From: Microbacterium hominis NBRC 15708
Lineage (GTDB): Bacteria > Actinomycetota > Actinomycetes > Actinomycetales > Microbacteriaceae
Length of the DNA: 64,000 nt
NCBI RefSeq assembly: GCF_001592125.1
Contig: NZ_BCWI01000001.1
Span: 310,001-374,000 of the forward strand
Reading direction: 5' to 3'
The position numbers were made by a program, and so were the translations under genes. This document shows positions 46,525 through 54,457 of the stretch, piece by piece. The notes under the pieces were generated by a model, which saw only the letters and a list, made by a program, of their open reading frames with translations, did no database searches and was not told the origin of the DNA. Each line of letters opens with the position of its first letter. The stretch's first letter is position 1.

Positions 46525-48543
46525 TCATACGAGGTCCTCCGCGGTGTTCACGAGCAGCTTGCCCGAGATCGCGGCGACGATCTTGTCGATCGCCTCGTCG
46601 ACGGGGATGCCGTTGGTCTGCGACCCGTCGCGGAAGCGGAACGAGACCGTGCCGGCGGAGCGGTCCTGCTCCCCCGCGATCAGCTGCAGCGGCACCTTCT
46701 GGGTGGTGTGCGTGCGGATCTTCTTCGGCATCCGGCCGTCGGAGTGATCCACCTCGGCGCGTACGCCGGCGGCCCGCAGGCGCGCGACGATCTCGTCGAG
46801 GTACGGCGCGAAGTCGTCCGCGACGGGGATGCCGACGACCTGCACCGGTGCGAGCCACACGGGGAACGCGCCGGCGTAGTGCTCCAGGAGGATCGCGAAG
46901 AACCGCTCGACCGAGCCGAAGAGCGCGCGGTGGATCATCACCGGGCGGTGCTTCTCGCCGTCGGGTCCGGTGTACTCGAGCTCGAAGCGCTCGGGCTGGT
47001 TGAAGTCGAGCTGGATGGTCGACATCTGCCAGGTGCGGCCGATCGCATCGCGCGCCTGCACGGAGATCTTCGGTCCGTAGAACGCGGCGCCGCCCGGGTC
47101 GGGCACGAGCTCGAGCCCGGATGCCTCGGCCACCTCGCGCAGGGTCTCGGTCGCTTCGGTCCAGAGCTCGTCGGCCCCGATGAACTTCGGGTTGCCGTCT
47201 TCCTTCGTCGACAGCTCCAGGTAGAAGTCGTTGAGACCGTAGTCGCGGAGCGTCTGGAGCACGAAGTCGAGGCTGTGGGTGAGCTCGCCCTTAACCTGGT
47301 CGGCCGTCACGTAGATGTGGGTGTCGTCCTGGGTCATGCCCCGCACGCGCGTGAGGCCGGAGAGGGTGCCGCTCTTCTCGTAGCGGTACACCGACCCGAA
47401 CTCGCTCAGCCGCAGCGGCAGCTCGCGGTACGAGCGGCCGCGCGAGCGGAAGATCAGGTTGTGGAACGGGCAGTTCATGGGCTTCAGGTAGTACTCCTGG
47501 CCCTCGCGGCTGACGTGGCCGTCGGCATCCACGACCTCGTCGAGCACCATGGGCGGGTACATGCCGTCGGCGTACCACTGCAGGTGTCCGCTGGTCATGA
47601 ACAGGTCGCCCTTGGTGATGTGCGGGGTGTTGACGACCTCGTAGCCGCTCGCGAGCAGACGCTCGCGCATGTAGCGCTCGATCTCGTAGCGGATGATGCC
47701 GCCCTTGGGATGGAACACGCTGAGGCCGGGGCCGATCTCGTCGGGGAACGAGAAGAGGTCGAGCTCCTTGCCGAGCTTGCGGTGGTCGCGCTTGGCCGCC
47801 TCTTCCAGACGCTGCTGGTAGGCGCGCAGCTCGTCCTTCGTGGGCCACGCGGTGCCGTAGATGCGCTGCAGCTGCGGGTTCTTCTCGCTGCCGCGCCAGT
47901 ACGCACCGGCCACGCGGGTGAGATCCCAGCCGTTGGACACGTAGCGGGTACCGGGAACGTGCGGACCGCGGCACAGGTCGCGCCAGGCCACCTCGCCGTC
48001 GCGGTTCACGTTCTCGTAGACCGTGAGCTCGCCGGCGCCGATCTCGGCCGACGCGCCCTCGGCTGCGTCAGCACCAGAGCCCGGACCGCCGGCGAGCGAG
48101 ATGAGCTCGAGCTTGAACGGCTCGTCGGCCATCAGCTCGCGCGCCTCGGCCTCGTCGACCACGCGGCGCACGAACCGCTGGTTCTCGCGGACGATGCGCT
48201 CCATCTCCTTCTTGATGGCCTTGAGGTCGTCGGGAGTGAAGGGGTCGACGTTGCCGAAGTCGAAGTAGAAGCCGTCGGCGATGGGCGGGCCGATGCCGAG
48301 GTTGGACTGCGGCTTGATGCGCTGCACGGCCTGAGCCATGACGTGCGCGGTCGAGTGGCGCAGGATCGACAGGCCGTCGGGGCTATCGACGAGGACCGGC
48401 TCGACCTCGTCGGCGGCCGTGACGACCGTCGCGAGGTCTTTGAGGTCGCCGTTGACGCGCAGAGCGACGACGGAGCGGTCGGGGAACAGGGTGAAGCCGT
48501 CGGCGGGGTAGGTCACGGCCGCCGCGGGTGAGACGTCAGTCAA
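46525..48543 (-). CDS. thrS: Threonyl-tRNA synthetase
   Basis: Charges tRNA-Thr and edits Ser-tRNA-Thr. The 672 residues carry the TGS domain (about 15-75), the HxxxH editing site ([14 protein letters not shown]), the class II core ([42 protein letters not shown]) and the anticodon-binding domain ([17 protein letters not shown]). The start is a TTG at 48543 with CTGGAG about 7 bases upstream. No in-frame ATG or GTG fits better. A leader ORF rich in threonine lies upstream. Confidence 0.94.
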   Translation of the reverse strand: MTDVSPAAAVTYPADGFTLFPDRSVVALRVNGDLKDLATVVTAADEVEPVLVDSPDGLSILRHSTAHVMAQAVQRIKPQSNLGIGPPIADGFYFDFGNVDPFTPDDLKAIKKEMERIVRENQRFVRRVVDEAEARELMADEPFKLELISLAGGPGSGADAAEGASAEIGAGELTVYENVNRDGEVAWRDLCRGPHVPGTRYVSNGWDLTRVAGAYWRGSEKNPQLQRIYGTAWPTKDELRAYQQRLEEAAKRDHRKLGKELDLFSFPDEIGPGLSVFHPKGGIIRYEIERYMRERLLASGYEVVNTPHITKGDLFMTSGHLQWYADGMYPPMVLDEVVDADGHVSREGQEYYLKPMNCPFHNLIFRSRGRSYRELPLRLSEFGSVYRYEKSGTLSGLTRVRGMTQDDTHIYVTADQVKGELTHSLDFVLQTLRDYGLNDFYLELSTKEDGNPKFIGADELWTEATETLREVAEASGLELVPDPGGAAFYGPKISVQARDAIGRTWQMSTIQLDFNQPERFELEYTGPDGEKHRPVMIHRALFGSVERFFAILLEHYAGAFPVWLAPVQVVGIPVADDFAPYLDEIVARLRAAGVRAEVDHSDGRMPKKIRTHTTQKVPLQLIAGEQDRSAGTVSFRFRDGSQTNGIPVDEAIDKIVAAISGKLLVNTAEDLV

Positions 48544-48691
48544 GGAAGGTCTCCAGAAGATGGATCGGATGGGATGCTCAGCTTCGGGCGCCGCGCGCCC
48601 TGCCCGCTCAGGCCCAGATCGTTCGTGCACCGGGCGTTCGGGTGCCGGTCGCGAAGGCGCTGATCCGGCTCTGTTCCATGTGTGCAGTCTA
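48544..48691 (-). promoter_or_regulatory. thrS leader: leaderless promoter, threonine-rich leader ORF and hairpin
   Basis: On the minus strand TAGACT at 48691-48686 lies exactly 6 bases before an ATG at 48679. This opens a 23-codon ORF (48608-48679). Its segment [11 protein letters not shown] contains four threonines in ten residues. After its stop a GGGCGC-GCG-GCGCCC hairpin (48600-48586) stands about 43 bases before the thrS TTG. The layout suggests ribosome-mediated attenuation sensing threonyl-tRNA; no T-box core was found. Confidence 0.4.
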
Positions 48692-48721
48692 TCGCCGCAC
48701 CGGACCGCTCGATGAGGGTCC

Positions 48722-49885
48722 ATGATGGATGCCGTGATGCTTGCCGTGGTCGGAGCGGTGCTGCTGCTCCTGGGCGGCGCCGCCGTCGTGTTCGGGGTGC
48801 TGCCACCGGAGGCCGCCCTCGAGATCGGCGATCGGGTCTGGCCGATCCTGCTCTTCGTCGTGGCCGTCACGGTCGTGGCCGAGCTCGCGGCGCAGGCCGG
48901 TGTCTTCGACGCCGCCGCGGCCCGGCTGGCGCGCCTGTCACGGGGGCGCGTGATCGTCCTGTGGCTGATGGTCGTCGCGTTCGCGGCGGTGGTGACCGCC
49001 TTCCTGTCGCTCGACACCACCGCGGTGCTGTTGACGCCCGTGGTCGTCGCGGTGGCGCGCGCGAACGGGCTGTCGCCGATGCCGTTCGCGTTCGCGACGG
49101 TGTGGCTGGCGAACACGGCGTCGCTGTTCCTGCCCGTGTCGAACCTCACCAACCTCCTCGCCGCGCACCGACTGGGCGATCTCGACGCCCTCGGTTTCCT
49201 CGTGCTGCTCGGCCCGTCGGCGGTCATCGCCACCGTCGTCACGGTCGTGCTCCTGTGGCTGACGAATCGCCGCGACCTGCGCGGTCGGTTCACCCCCGCG
49301 CGGCCGCCGCGCGTCGCCGATCCGGCCCTGCTGCGCATCTCCGCCGTGGTGCTCGTCGTCATGATGCCGCTGCTGGTCATCGGCATCCCGCCGTGGATGC
49401 CGGCGCTCGGCGCCGCCGTCGTGCTGTCGGTCGTCTTCGCTTGGCGCTCGCCGCGTGTGCTGCGGTGGGCTCTGGTGCCGTGGCAGCTGGTCGTGTTCGC
49501 CTCGGGGCTCTTCCTGGCGGTCGGTGCCGCCGAGGCGCTCGGGTCGGGGGCGCTGCTGGCTGCGGCGACCGGAACGGGTGAGGATCTCGTCTCGCTGTGG
49601 CAGGTCGCCGGCGTCGGGCTCCTGGGTGCGAACGTCGTCAACAATCTGCCGGCGTACCTCGCGCTCGAGTCGGCGGCGGGCTCTCCCGTGCGTCTGGCGG
49701 CTCTGCTGATCGGCGTGAACGCGGGACCGCTCATCACGCCCTGGGCATCGCTGGCGACGCTGCTGTGGCACGAACGGCTGCACGCCGTGGGCGTCGATGT
49801 GCCGTGGAAGCGCTACATCCTGCTGGGGCTCGTCGTCGCCCCGGTCACGGTGGCGCTGGCCGTCCTCCCGCTCGCGCTGCGCTGA
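48722..49885 (+). CDS. ArsB/NhaD-type permease
   Basis: A 387-residue integral membrane protein with about 11 hydrophobic segments, of the ion-transporter superfamily that includes arsenite exporters and Na+/H+ antiporters. [18 protein letters not shown] and [16 protein letters not shown] form the two conserved half-helix regions. [17 protein letters not shown] near the C-terminus is typical of ArsB-like proteins. No arsR or arsC gene is nearby, so arsenite is not established as substrate. The ATG has GAGGG before it. It diverges from thrS, the two promoters overlapping in about 40 bases. Confidence 0.75.
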   Translation: MMDAVMLAVVGAVLLLLGGAAVVFGVLPPEAALEIGDRVWPILLFVVAVTVVAELAAQAGVFDAAAARLARLSRGRVIVLWLMVVAFAAVVTAFLSLDTTAVLLTPVVVAVARANGLSPMPFAFATVWLANTASLFLPVSNLTNLLAAHRLGDLDALGFLVLLGPSAVIATVVTVVLLWLTNRRDLRGRFTPARPPRVADPALLRISAVVLVVMMPLLVIGIPPWMPALGAAVVLSVVFAWRSPRVLRWALVPWQLVVFASGLFLAVGAAEALGSGALLAAATGTGEDLVSLWQVAGVGLLGANVVNNLPAYLALESAAGSPVRLAALLIGVNAGPLITPWASLATLLWHERLHAVGVDVPWKRYILLGLVVAPVTVALAVLPLALR

Positions 49886-49926
49886 GTCCGGCGCGGGAGA
49901 CCCGGTCGGATCGTGGGCAGGCGGGC

Positions 49927-50586
49927 TCAGAGGTTCTTGAGGGCCTCTCGGGCGCTGAGGGGGCTCAGACGGTGTGTGGCGACGAACGCGCGCACCTCGT
50001 CGGGTCTCGTGCGCGCGGCATCGCGCAGCGCCCACCCGATCGCCTTGCGGATGAAGAACTCCGGATCGTCGGCGTTCTGCTCGATGACATCGGTGAGCAG
50101 ATCGAGGTCGAGACGGTCGCGTCGGCCGAGCTGCGCGATGATCGCGAGCCGCCGCATCCACAGGTCGTCGTCGACGCTCCAGCCGCGCACGAGCAGGGTC
50201 GCCTCCGCGGGGTGGGCGTCGAGCAGGTCCGCGACGCGGTGCGCGAGCTCGTCCGTGATGTCCCACCACTGACCCGTCCGCACCATGTGCGCGATCATCG
50301 GGACGATCGCGAGGTCGCCCTTCACCGGTCGCAGCGCGAGCAGGGCCAGCGCGGCATACCGCTCCTCACGGAACTGCGCGCCGTCCAAGAGCGTGAGCGC
50401 GGTCTCCTGCAGCACGACGCCGTCGCGGATGCCGCGCGCGCGGGCGTGCGCGAGCCGCCTCGCGGCGGGCACCCGCACGCCGAGGAACGGCATCGCCGAC
50501 TTCATGTAGGCCTGCTGGCCGGCGGCGCGCGAGGGGTCGGCGGAGAGCCGCAGATCGGCGCGGATCGCGTCGGCGAGCTCGTCCAT
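49927..50586 (-). CDS. AlkD-like DNA alkylation repair protein
   Basis: A 219-residue all-helical HEAT-repeat protein of the AlkD family, glycosylases that remove 3-methyladenine and 7-methylguanine without base flipping. YMKSAMPFLGVRVPAAR, FREERYAALALL, WWDITDELAHRV and FIRKAIGWALRD match family blocks; the tryptophans and aspartate of the WWDITD segment are expected at the active cleft. It follows the ACT-domain gene by 8 bases and is likely transcribed with it. Confidence 0.88.
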   Translation of the reverse strand: MDELADAIRADLRLSADPSRAAGQQAYMKSAMPFLGVRVPAARRLAHARARGIRDGVVLQETALTLLDGAQFREERYAALALLALRPVKGDLAIVPMIAHMVRTGQWWDITDELAHRVADLLDAHPAEATLLVRGWSVDDDLWMRRLAIIAQLGRRDRLDLDLLTDVIEQNADDPEFFIRKAIGWALRDAARTRPDEVRAFVATHRLSPLSAREALKNL

Positions 50587-50594
50587 CTCCGGCG

Positions 50595-51104
50595 TCAGCC
50601 GACGGTGAGATCGACCTGGATCTCGCCGGCGAGCGCTTCGAGGGCGTTCGAGAGGGCACCGGCATCCGCATCGGCCGGCAGGCTGACGGTGACGGTCGCC
50701 TCGAACAGGGTGCCGCCCGCCATGGGGGCGTCGAGCGTACGGCTGCGGAAGGTGTCGATGCTCAGGGCGTGGGCCGCGATGGCGGCGGTGACGTCGCGGA
50801 CGATCCCGGGGCGGTCGTTGCCGAGGACCGTGAACGAGACGGCGTGCGGTGTCGCGATCGACGTCGGTGACGGTGCGTCGTGGGTCGTGATCCGCAGCAG
50901 GCCGTCGAGGCCGTTCAGCGCCGTGATGAGGGACTGCTGCTGGTCATCGGGCACCGACACGAGCACGATGCCGGCGAACGCGCCCGCCAGTTCGGCGAGC
51001 TCGCTCTGCTCCCAGTTGCCACCGTGGTCCGCGACGGTGTGGGCGAGGGCGCTGACGAGACCGGCGCGGTCGTCGCCGACGACGGTGAGCACGAGGTGGG
51101 CCAT
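50595..51104 (-). CDS. Two-ACT-domain protein (GcvR-like)
   Basis: A 169-residue protein made of two ACT domains: VLTVVGDDRAGLVSALAHTV at the start and FTVLGNDRPGIVRDVTAAI from about residue 90. The arrangement matches GcvR-type regulators, which bind glycine and oppose GcvA. No gcv genes are nearby, so it is best called an amino-acid-sensing regulator. TAGGCT lies 6 bases before the ATG with no ribosome-binding site, indicating a leaderless start. The AlkD-like gene follows. Confidence 0.85.
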   Translation of the reverse strand: MAHLVLTVVGDDRAGLVSALAHTVADHGGNWEQSELAELAGAFAGIVLVSVPDDQQQSLITALNGLDGLLRITTHDAPSPTSIATPHAVSFTVLGNDRPGIVRDVTAAIAAHALSIDTFRSRTLDAPMAGGTLFEATVTVSLPADADAGALSNALEALAGEIQVDLTVG

Positions 51105-51120
51105 GCCGCGAGCCTAATGC

Positions 51121-51936
51121 TCAGGCCACGGCGGGTGTGAGCGTCGCTCCGCGGCGGCGCATCGATTCCACCAGGACGATCAGGAGCAGCGTCAAGGCGA
51201 GCGCCACCCACCCCGACCCCAGGCCCGCCCCGCCCTCGGCGATCGGCTTCGCGAGGGCATCCGCGACGGACGCGCCCCAGGGACGCGTCAGGACGTAGGC
51301 GGCCCAGAACGCCGGCACCGCGGGCCAACGGCCCCACCGGTGGCCCGCGGCGATCACCGCGATCGCGACCGTGAACAGGGCGATCGAGCCGACGTAGCCG
51401 ATGCCGAGTCCCACGGCCGTGAAGTCTCCTACCGCGGTCCCGAGCGCGAAGGTGCCGACCACCGCGGCCCAGTAGAACAGCTCGCGGCGGGTGGTCGTGG
51501 TCTGATGCACCGACACGGTTCCTTCGACACGTCGCCACAGCACGAACACGATCGCGAGGGCGACGGCGTAGGCTGTCGCGGCGACGGGGTAAGGGACCCC
51601 CAGGGCCACGTGCATGACATCGGCGGCCATCGTGCCGAACACGCCGACCGCGGCGACGGCGAGCCAGTAGGCACGCGGACGGTACCGGCGGCGCGTGAGC
51701 TGGAAACCGACGGCGCCCACGAAGAACGCGAAGCCGAGGAGCACGGCGACCTCGGGCGGCATGATGCGGATGGAGTAGTCGGAGACCGCCTCCCCCAGCG
51801 CCGTCGATGCCGCTTTGGCGGCCCAGAAGGCGGCGGTCGGTTCGGGAACCCGCGACCGCGGCGGAACGGGGTCAGACGTCTGATCGGCCTGGGCTCGCGT
51901 GGGGGGCACGACCCGAGTTTGACGACATCGCACCAA
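51121..51936 (-). CDS. COG4705-type membrane protein with internal repeat
   Basis: A 271-residue membrane protein with about seven to eight hydrophobic segments. Two related units start FWAAKAASTALGEAVSDY and FYWAAVVGTFALGTAVGDF. This is the COG4705 pattern, an uncharacterised membrane family. The first 30 residues are proline-rich and possibly not translated. A GTG at 51909 is an alternative start, and neither candidate has a convincing ribosome-binding site. It is the distal gene on this strand before a region holding only the RNA genes. Confidence 0.75.
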   Translation of the reverse strand: MVRCRQTRVVPPTRAQADQTSDPVPPRSRVPEPTAAFWAAKAASTALGEAVSDYSIRIMPPEVAVLLGFAFFVGAVGFQLTRRRYRPRAYWLAVAAVGVFGTMAADVMHVALGVPYPVAATAYAVALAIVFVLWRRVEGTVSVHQTTTTRRELFYWAAVVGTFALGTAVGDFTAVGLGIGYVGSIALFTVAIAVIAAGHRWGRWPAVPAFWAAYVLTRPWGASVADALAKPIAEGGAGLGSGWVALALTLLLIVLVESMRRRGATLTPAVA

Positions 51937-52020
51937 GACGGCACCAAGAAATCATCGGCGGAGCGCGACGGCGCCACGCCGGATCCCAAAGCGTCGTCTG
52001 TGATCGCGTGTGGTTACGGT

Positions 52021-52118
52021 GAGGAGGTGAACGGTCTGGGGACCATCACGATCGCAGCACCATCTCCCGAGATGGACTGCGCAAGGCGGGACGTCAGATG
52101 CAAACGTCCCGCCTTTTT
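52021..52118 (+). ncRNA. Candidate structured small RNA with intrinsic terminator
   Basis: A roughly 98-base segment with three hairpins. The first is GTGA-AC-GGTC / GACC-A-TCAC around TGGG (52027-52049). The second is CCATCT-CCCG-AGATGG (52060-52075). The third is a perfect 10-bp stem GGCGGGACGT / ACGTCCCGCC (52085-52113) followed by TTTTTC. TACGGT at 52015-52020 may be its -10. The 5' end, GAGGAGGTGA, is complementary to the 16S 3' end and partly closed by hairpin 1. No protein gene fits this 280-base gap, and nothing co-directional follows for an attenuator to control. It matches no family I can name. Confidence 0.4.
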
Positions 52119-52185
52119 CGTCTGCGGTGGGAGAGGCGGATGCCGCGGCGGCGACGCGCGACCTGCACGGCCCGCACCCGGGCAC

Positions 52186-52210
52186 AAAAAAACCCCGGCT
52201 GACCGGGGTT
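52186..52210 (-). terminator. Intrinsic terminator of the tRNA operon
   Basis: On the minus strand AACCCCGG-TCAG-CCGGGGTT is followed by a run of at least six T. It lies 8 bases beyond the tRNA-Val(GAC) 3' end and is the most canonical terminator in the window. Confidence 0.9.
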
Positions 52211-52217
52211 GTTCTTG

Positions 52218-52289
52218 TGCGCGATACTGGGATCGAACCAGTGACCTCTTCCGTGTCAGGGAAGCGCGCTACCGCTGCGCCAATCGCGC
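52218..52289 (-). tRNA. tRNA-Val (anticodon GAC)
   Basis: A 72-nt cloverleaf with a perfect 7-bp acceptor stem (GCGCGAT/ATCGCGC) and anticodon stem-loop CTTCC-CTGACAC-GGAAG. The T-arm is GGTTCGATCC type. CCA is not encoded. Last of three tRNA genes on this strand, before the terminator. Confidence 0.97.
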
Positions 52290-52317
52290 CTGTACAGGCA
52301 TGTTCAGTTATGAGGCG

Positions 52318-52388
52318 AGGTGGCGACGGGATTCGAACCCGTGTAAACGGCTTTGCAGGCCGGTGCCTAGCCGCTCGGCCACGCCACC
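52318..52388 (-). tRNA. tRNA-Cys (anticodon GCA)
   Basis: A 71-nt cloverleaf with acceptor stem GGTGGCG/CGCCACC and anticodon loop CCTGCAAAG giving GCA. The T-loop is GGGTTCGAATCCC. Discriminator is T and CCA is not encoded. Middle gene of the Gly-Cys-Val cluster. Confidence 0.97.
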
Positions 52389-52455
52389 GTGTGGATTAAC
52401 CGTGTGGTTTGACCCCACGTGCCGTGATCACTTCGAAAAGAGATCCCTGCACTCG

Positions 52456-52528
52456 AGCGGATGACGAGACTCGAACTCGCGACCCTCACCTTGGCAAGGT
52501 GATGCGCTACCAACTGCGCTACATCCGC
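52456..52528 (-). tRNA. tRNA-Gly (anticodon GCC)
   Basis: A 73-nt cloverleaf with acceptor stem GCGGATG/CATCCGC and anticodon stem-loop CACCT-TGCCAAGGTG giving GCC. The T-loop is GAGTTCGAGTCTC. Discriminator is T and CCA is not encoded. First gene of the cluster. Confidence 0.97.
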
Positions 52529-52687
52529 GTGCTCCCTGGTTGCCCCGGGAACTTGATCGACTTTAGCCGACTATCCGCGCATCGCAAAACCGGGCGCACC
52601 CCGCGCGTGTCTCGGCATCCGAGCGCTGACGGATTCGTGCCTGGGGCCCGCATCCGGTAGCATCGGATCTCGGCCCGCACGGGCCAT

Positions 52688-52763
52688 GGGCGATTGGCGC
52701 AGTTGGTAGCGCGCTTCCTTCACACGGAAGAGGTCATCAGTTCGAGTCTGGTATCGCCCACCA
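52688..52763 (+). tRNA. tRNA-Val (anticodon CAC)
   Basis: A cloverleaf with acceptor stem GGGCGAT/ATCGCCC and anticodon stem-loop CTTCC-TTCACAC-GGAAG giving CAC. It closely resembles the GAC isoacceptor on the opposite strand, and the 3' CCA is encoded here (52761-52763). The upstream gap from 52529 holds no gene. Confidence 0.97.
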
Positions 52764-52838
52764 TCCCCCCCTCCCTGCGGGCCATTTCACGGCCGTGCGC
52801 GGATGCTCGGTCGCCGGTGCGCCGGTAGGGTCGCGCCC

Positions 52839-53315
52839 ATGAGGGTTCCCCGCGCAATCCGGCTGTCCCTGCTCATCGTGGCCTGGTTCAACCTGGTGTC
52901 CGCCGTCATCGGGCTTCTACTGCTCACGGTCGTGGGCGGCGACAGCGTCGGGATGCCGCCGGAGTGGCTCGAGCGCACCCCGTTCACCTCGTGGCTCTGG
53001 CCCGCCCTCATCCTCGGATTCGTCGTCGGCGGGGCGCAGGCGCTCGCCCTGGCCGCGCAGCGACGGCATCTCTCCGTCACGTGGGGACTGCACGCAGCAT
53101 CCGGCCTCGTGATGATGATCTGGATCTTCGTGGAGATCGCGATGCTGCTCGTCTGGTCGCCCCTCCACGGCATCTATTTCACGACCGGCCTCGTCCAGAC
53201 GGTGCTCGCGGTGCTCGCGCTCGGTGCCTGGCCACGGCCGTTCCTGGCACCGGAACCGCGACGAGTGGGCTCCGGCGGCGGGAAACACCCCCGACATCGG
53301 GCGCTGGCAGACTGA
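52839..53315 (+). CDS. Four-helix membrane protein, function unknown
   Basis: A 158-residue integral membrane protein with four hydrophobic segments (about 8-30, 52-72, 82-104 and 108-130) and a short charged C-terminus. No family was recognised; it could belong to the DUF4383-like or TM-only small-protein class. The ATG at 52839 has TAGGGT exactly 7 bases upstream, the leaderless spacing, and no ribosome-binding site. The UPF0060 gene starts 5 bases after its stop, so the two form an operon. Confidence 0.75.
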   Translation: MRVPRAIRLSLLIVAWFNLVSAVIGLLLLTVVGGDSVGMPPEWLERTPFTSWLWPALILGFVVGGAQALALAAQRRHLSVTWGLHAASGLVMMIWIFVEIAMLLVWSPLHGIYFTTGLVQTVLAVLALGAWPRPFLAPEPRRVGSGGGKHPRHRALAD

Positions 53316-53319
53316 CGCC

Positions 53320-53670
53320 ATGACCACGGCGCGCATCATCGTCCTCTTCCTGCTCGCCGCGGTCGCGGAGATCGGCGGCGCCTGGCTCATCTGGCAGTCG
53401 GTGCGGGAGAACAAGGGCTGGCTGTTCGCGCTGCTCGGTGTGCTCGCGCTCGGGGCCTACGGTTTCGTCGCGGCCTTCCAACCCGACGCGCACTTCGGAC
53501 GCGTGCTGGCGGCGTACGGCGGTGTGTTCGTGGCGGGCTCGCTCGCCTGGGGCATCGTCATCGACGGCTTCAAGCCGACCATCTGGGACTACGTCGGCTC
53601 GGGGGTGGCGCTGCTGGGGGCGGCCATCATCATCTTCGCGCCGGTCGTGCAGCGCGCCGTCTCGGAGTGA
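53320..53670 (+). CDS. YnfA/UPF0060 membrane protein
   Basis: A 116-residue four-helix membrane protein. [20 protein letters not shown] and [20 protein letters not shown] are the UPF0060 family marks, with [15 protein letters not shown] and the final helix following. The family is distantly related to small multidrug-resistance proteins but has no firm transport assignment. It is translated with the preceding membrane protein (4-base gap) and converges on the MazF-like gene. Confidence 0.92.
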   Translation: MTTARIIVLFLLAAVAEIGGAWLIWQSVRENKGWLFALLGVLALGAYGFVAAFQPDAHFGRVLAAYGGVFVAGSLAWGIVIDGFKPTIWDYVGSGVALLGAAIIIFAPVVQRAVSE

Positions 53671-53689
53671 TCGCGGGCGATCGCGTCCG

Positions 53690-54250
53690 CTACAGGTCGC
53701 TGGTCCAGCCGTACCGCTGCTGCAGCGCCGCGGCCACCCCGGCGAAGCGGCGACGGTCGAGTGTCGCCGCTTCACGTCGCATGCCGCGCACGTGCACGCT
53801 GTACAGCTGCTCGATGTCGACCCACGAGGGTCTGCCCTGCGCGTCCCACGCGCCCGGCCCGATCGACAGGTAGTCGCGGTCGCCGTCGTGCGACTTGCTG
53901 GTGAGCCGCACGGCGTAGACGCGGTCGGCGCCGTGGCGACCGATCACGAGCACCGGGCGGTCCTTGCCCCGACCGTCGTTCTCCTCATAGGGCACCCAGG
54001 TCCAGACGACCTCCCCCGCATCCGGCGCACCGTCGCGCCGCGGGCTGTAGGAGATGCGCAGCCCGCCACGGGCGGGAGGCCGTACCTCGCGCGTGGCGGT
54101 CTCCCCCTCGCGTCCCGGCGAGGACGGCGACGTGGGTGCTCCCGCCGACCGGGACGAGGGCGCCGCCCGCCGCGACCCATTGCGGCTGAAGAGGCCGACG
54201 ACGCCGCGCAGCAGTGCCGTCAGAGATCCGTTCCGCTGGCGCTCCGTCAT
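53690..54250 (-). CDS. PemK/MazF-like protein, solitary
   Basis: A 186-residue protein. The first 70 residues are serine/arginine/proline-rich and probably disordered. A PemK/MazF-type SH3-barrel follows, with GEVVWTWVPYEENDGRGKDR, PVLVIGR and SKSHD. In toxins this fold is a ribonuclease. No antitoxin gene precedes it, the N-terminal extension is unusual, and similar solitary copies occur in related genera, so a housekeeping or inactive role is possible. The ATG at 54250 has TAGCGT exactly 6 bases upstream and is leaderless; a GTG two codons earlier lies inside that spacing. Confidence 0.7.
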   Translation of the reverse strand: MTERQRNGSLTALLRGVVGLFSRNGSRRAAPSSRSAGAPTSPSSPGREGETATREVRPPARGGLRISYSPRRDGAPDAGEVVWTWVPYEENDGRGKDRPVLVIGRHGADRVYAVRLTSKSHDGDRDYLSIGPGAWDAQGRPSWVDIEQLYSVHVRGMRREAATLDRRRFAGVAAALQQRYGWTSDL

Positions 54251-54301
54251 GGACACACGCTACCAACCACGCTCCCCTCCCCCACCCCGCTGATCTCCGA
54301 A

Positions 54302-54373
54302 CCGCTATCCCGCGTGCGAGCCGCTACCCCGCGGGCGGTCCGTCCCGTGGCGGCTGGTACAACGCGTAGCGGC
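54302..54373. other. Short direct and inverted repeats upstream of the MazF-like gene
   Basis: CCGCTATCCCGCG (54302-54314) and CCGCTACCCCGCG (54321-54333) are direct repeats 19 bases apart. GCCGCTAC (54320-54327) and GTAGCGGC (54366-54373) form an inverted pair. The 200-base gap otherwise holds only the amt terminator and the MazF promoter. They may be operators or decayed mobile sequence. Confidence 0.45.
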
Positions 54374-54400
54374 TGGCGCACCGCGAGCGTGCGTGCACGC

Positions 54401-54438
54401 CGAAGGGGCGCCGGACCGGGAGATCCGACGCCCCTTCG
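54401..54438 (-). terminator. Terminator hairpin after amt
   Basis: CGAAGGGGCG (54401-54410) and CGCCCCTTCG (54429-54438) form a perfect 10-bp stem with an 18-base loop. It lies 20 bases beyond the amt stop and fits termination of a single-gene transcript. Confidence 0.7.
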
Positions 54439-54457
54439 GGCTGGTGACGCGGGAGCG

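Noticed and set aside
48544..48691. T-box riboswitch upstream of thrS
   Set aside because: No TGGNACCGCG-type T-box core and no specifier-loop layout was found in the leader; the leader-peptide model fits better.
48722..49885. Arsenite export operon
   Set aside because: The permease is ArsB-like, but no arsR, arsC or acr3-type partner is adjacent, so the substrate was left open.
52127..52660. Open frames spanning the tRNA cluster
   Set aside because: They read through three tRNA genes and a terminator in arbitrary frames and carry no protein motifs.
53320..53670. Small multidrug resistance (SMR) efflux pump
   Set aside because: Size and helix count fit, but the motifs ([29 protein letters not shown]) are those of UPF0060/YnfA, and the SMR glutamate motif is absent.
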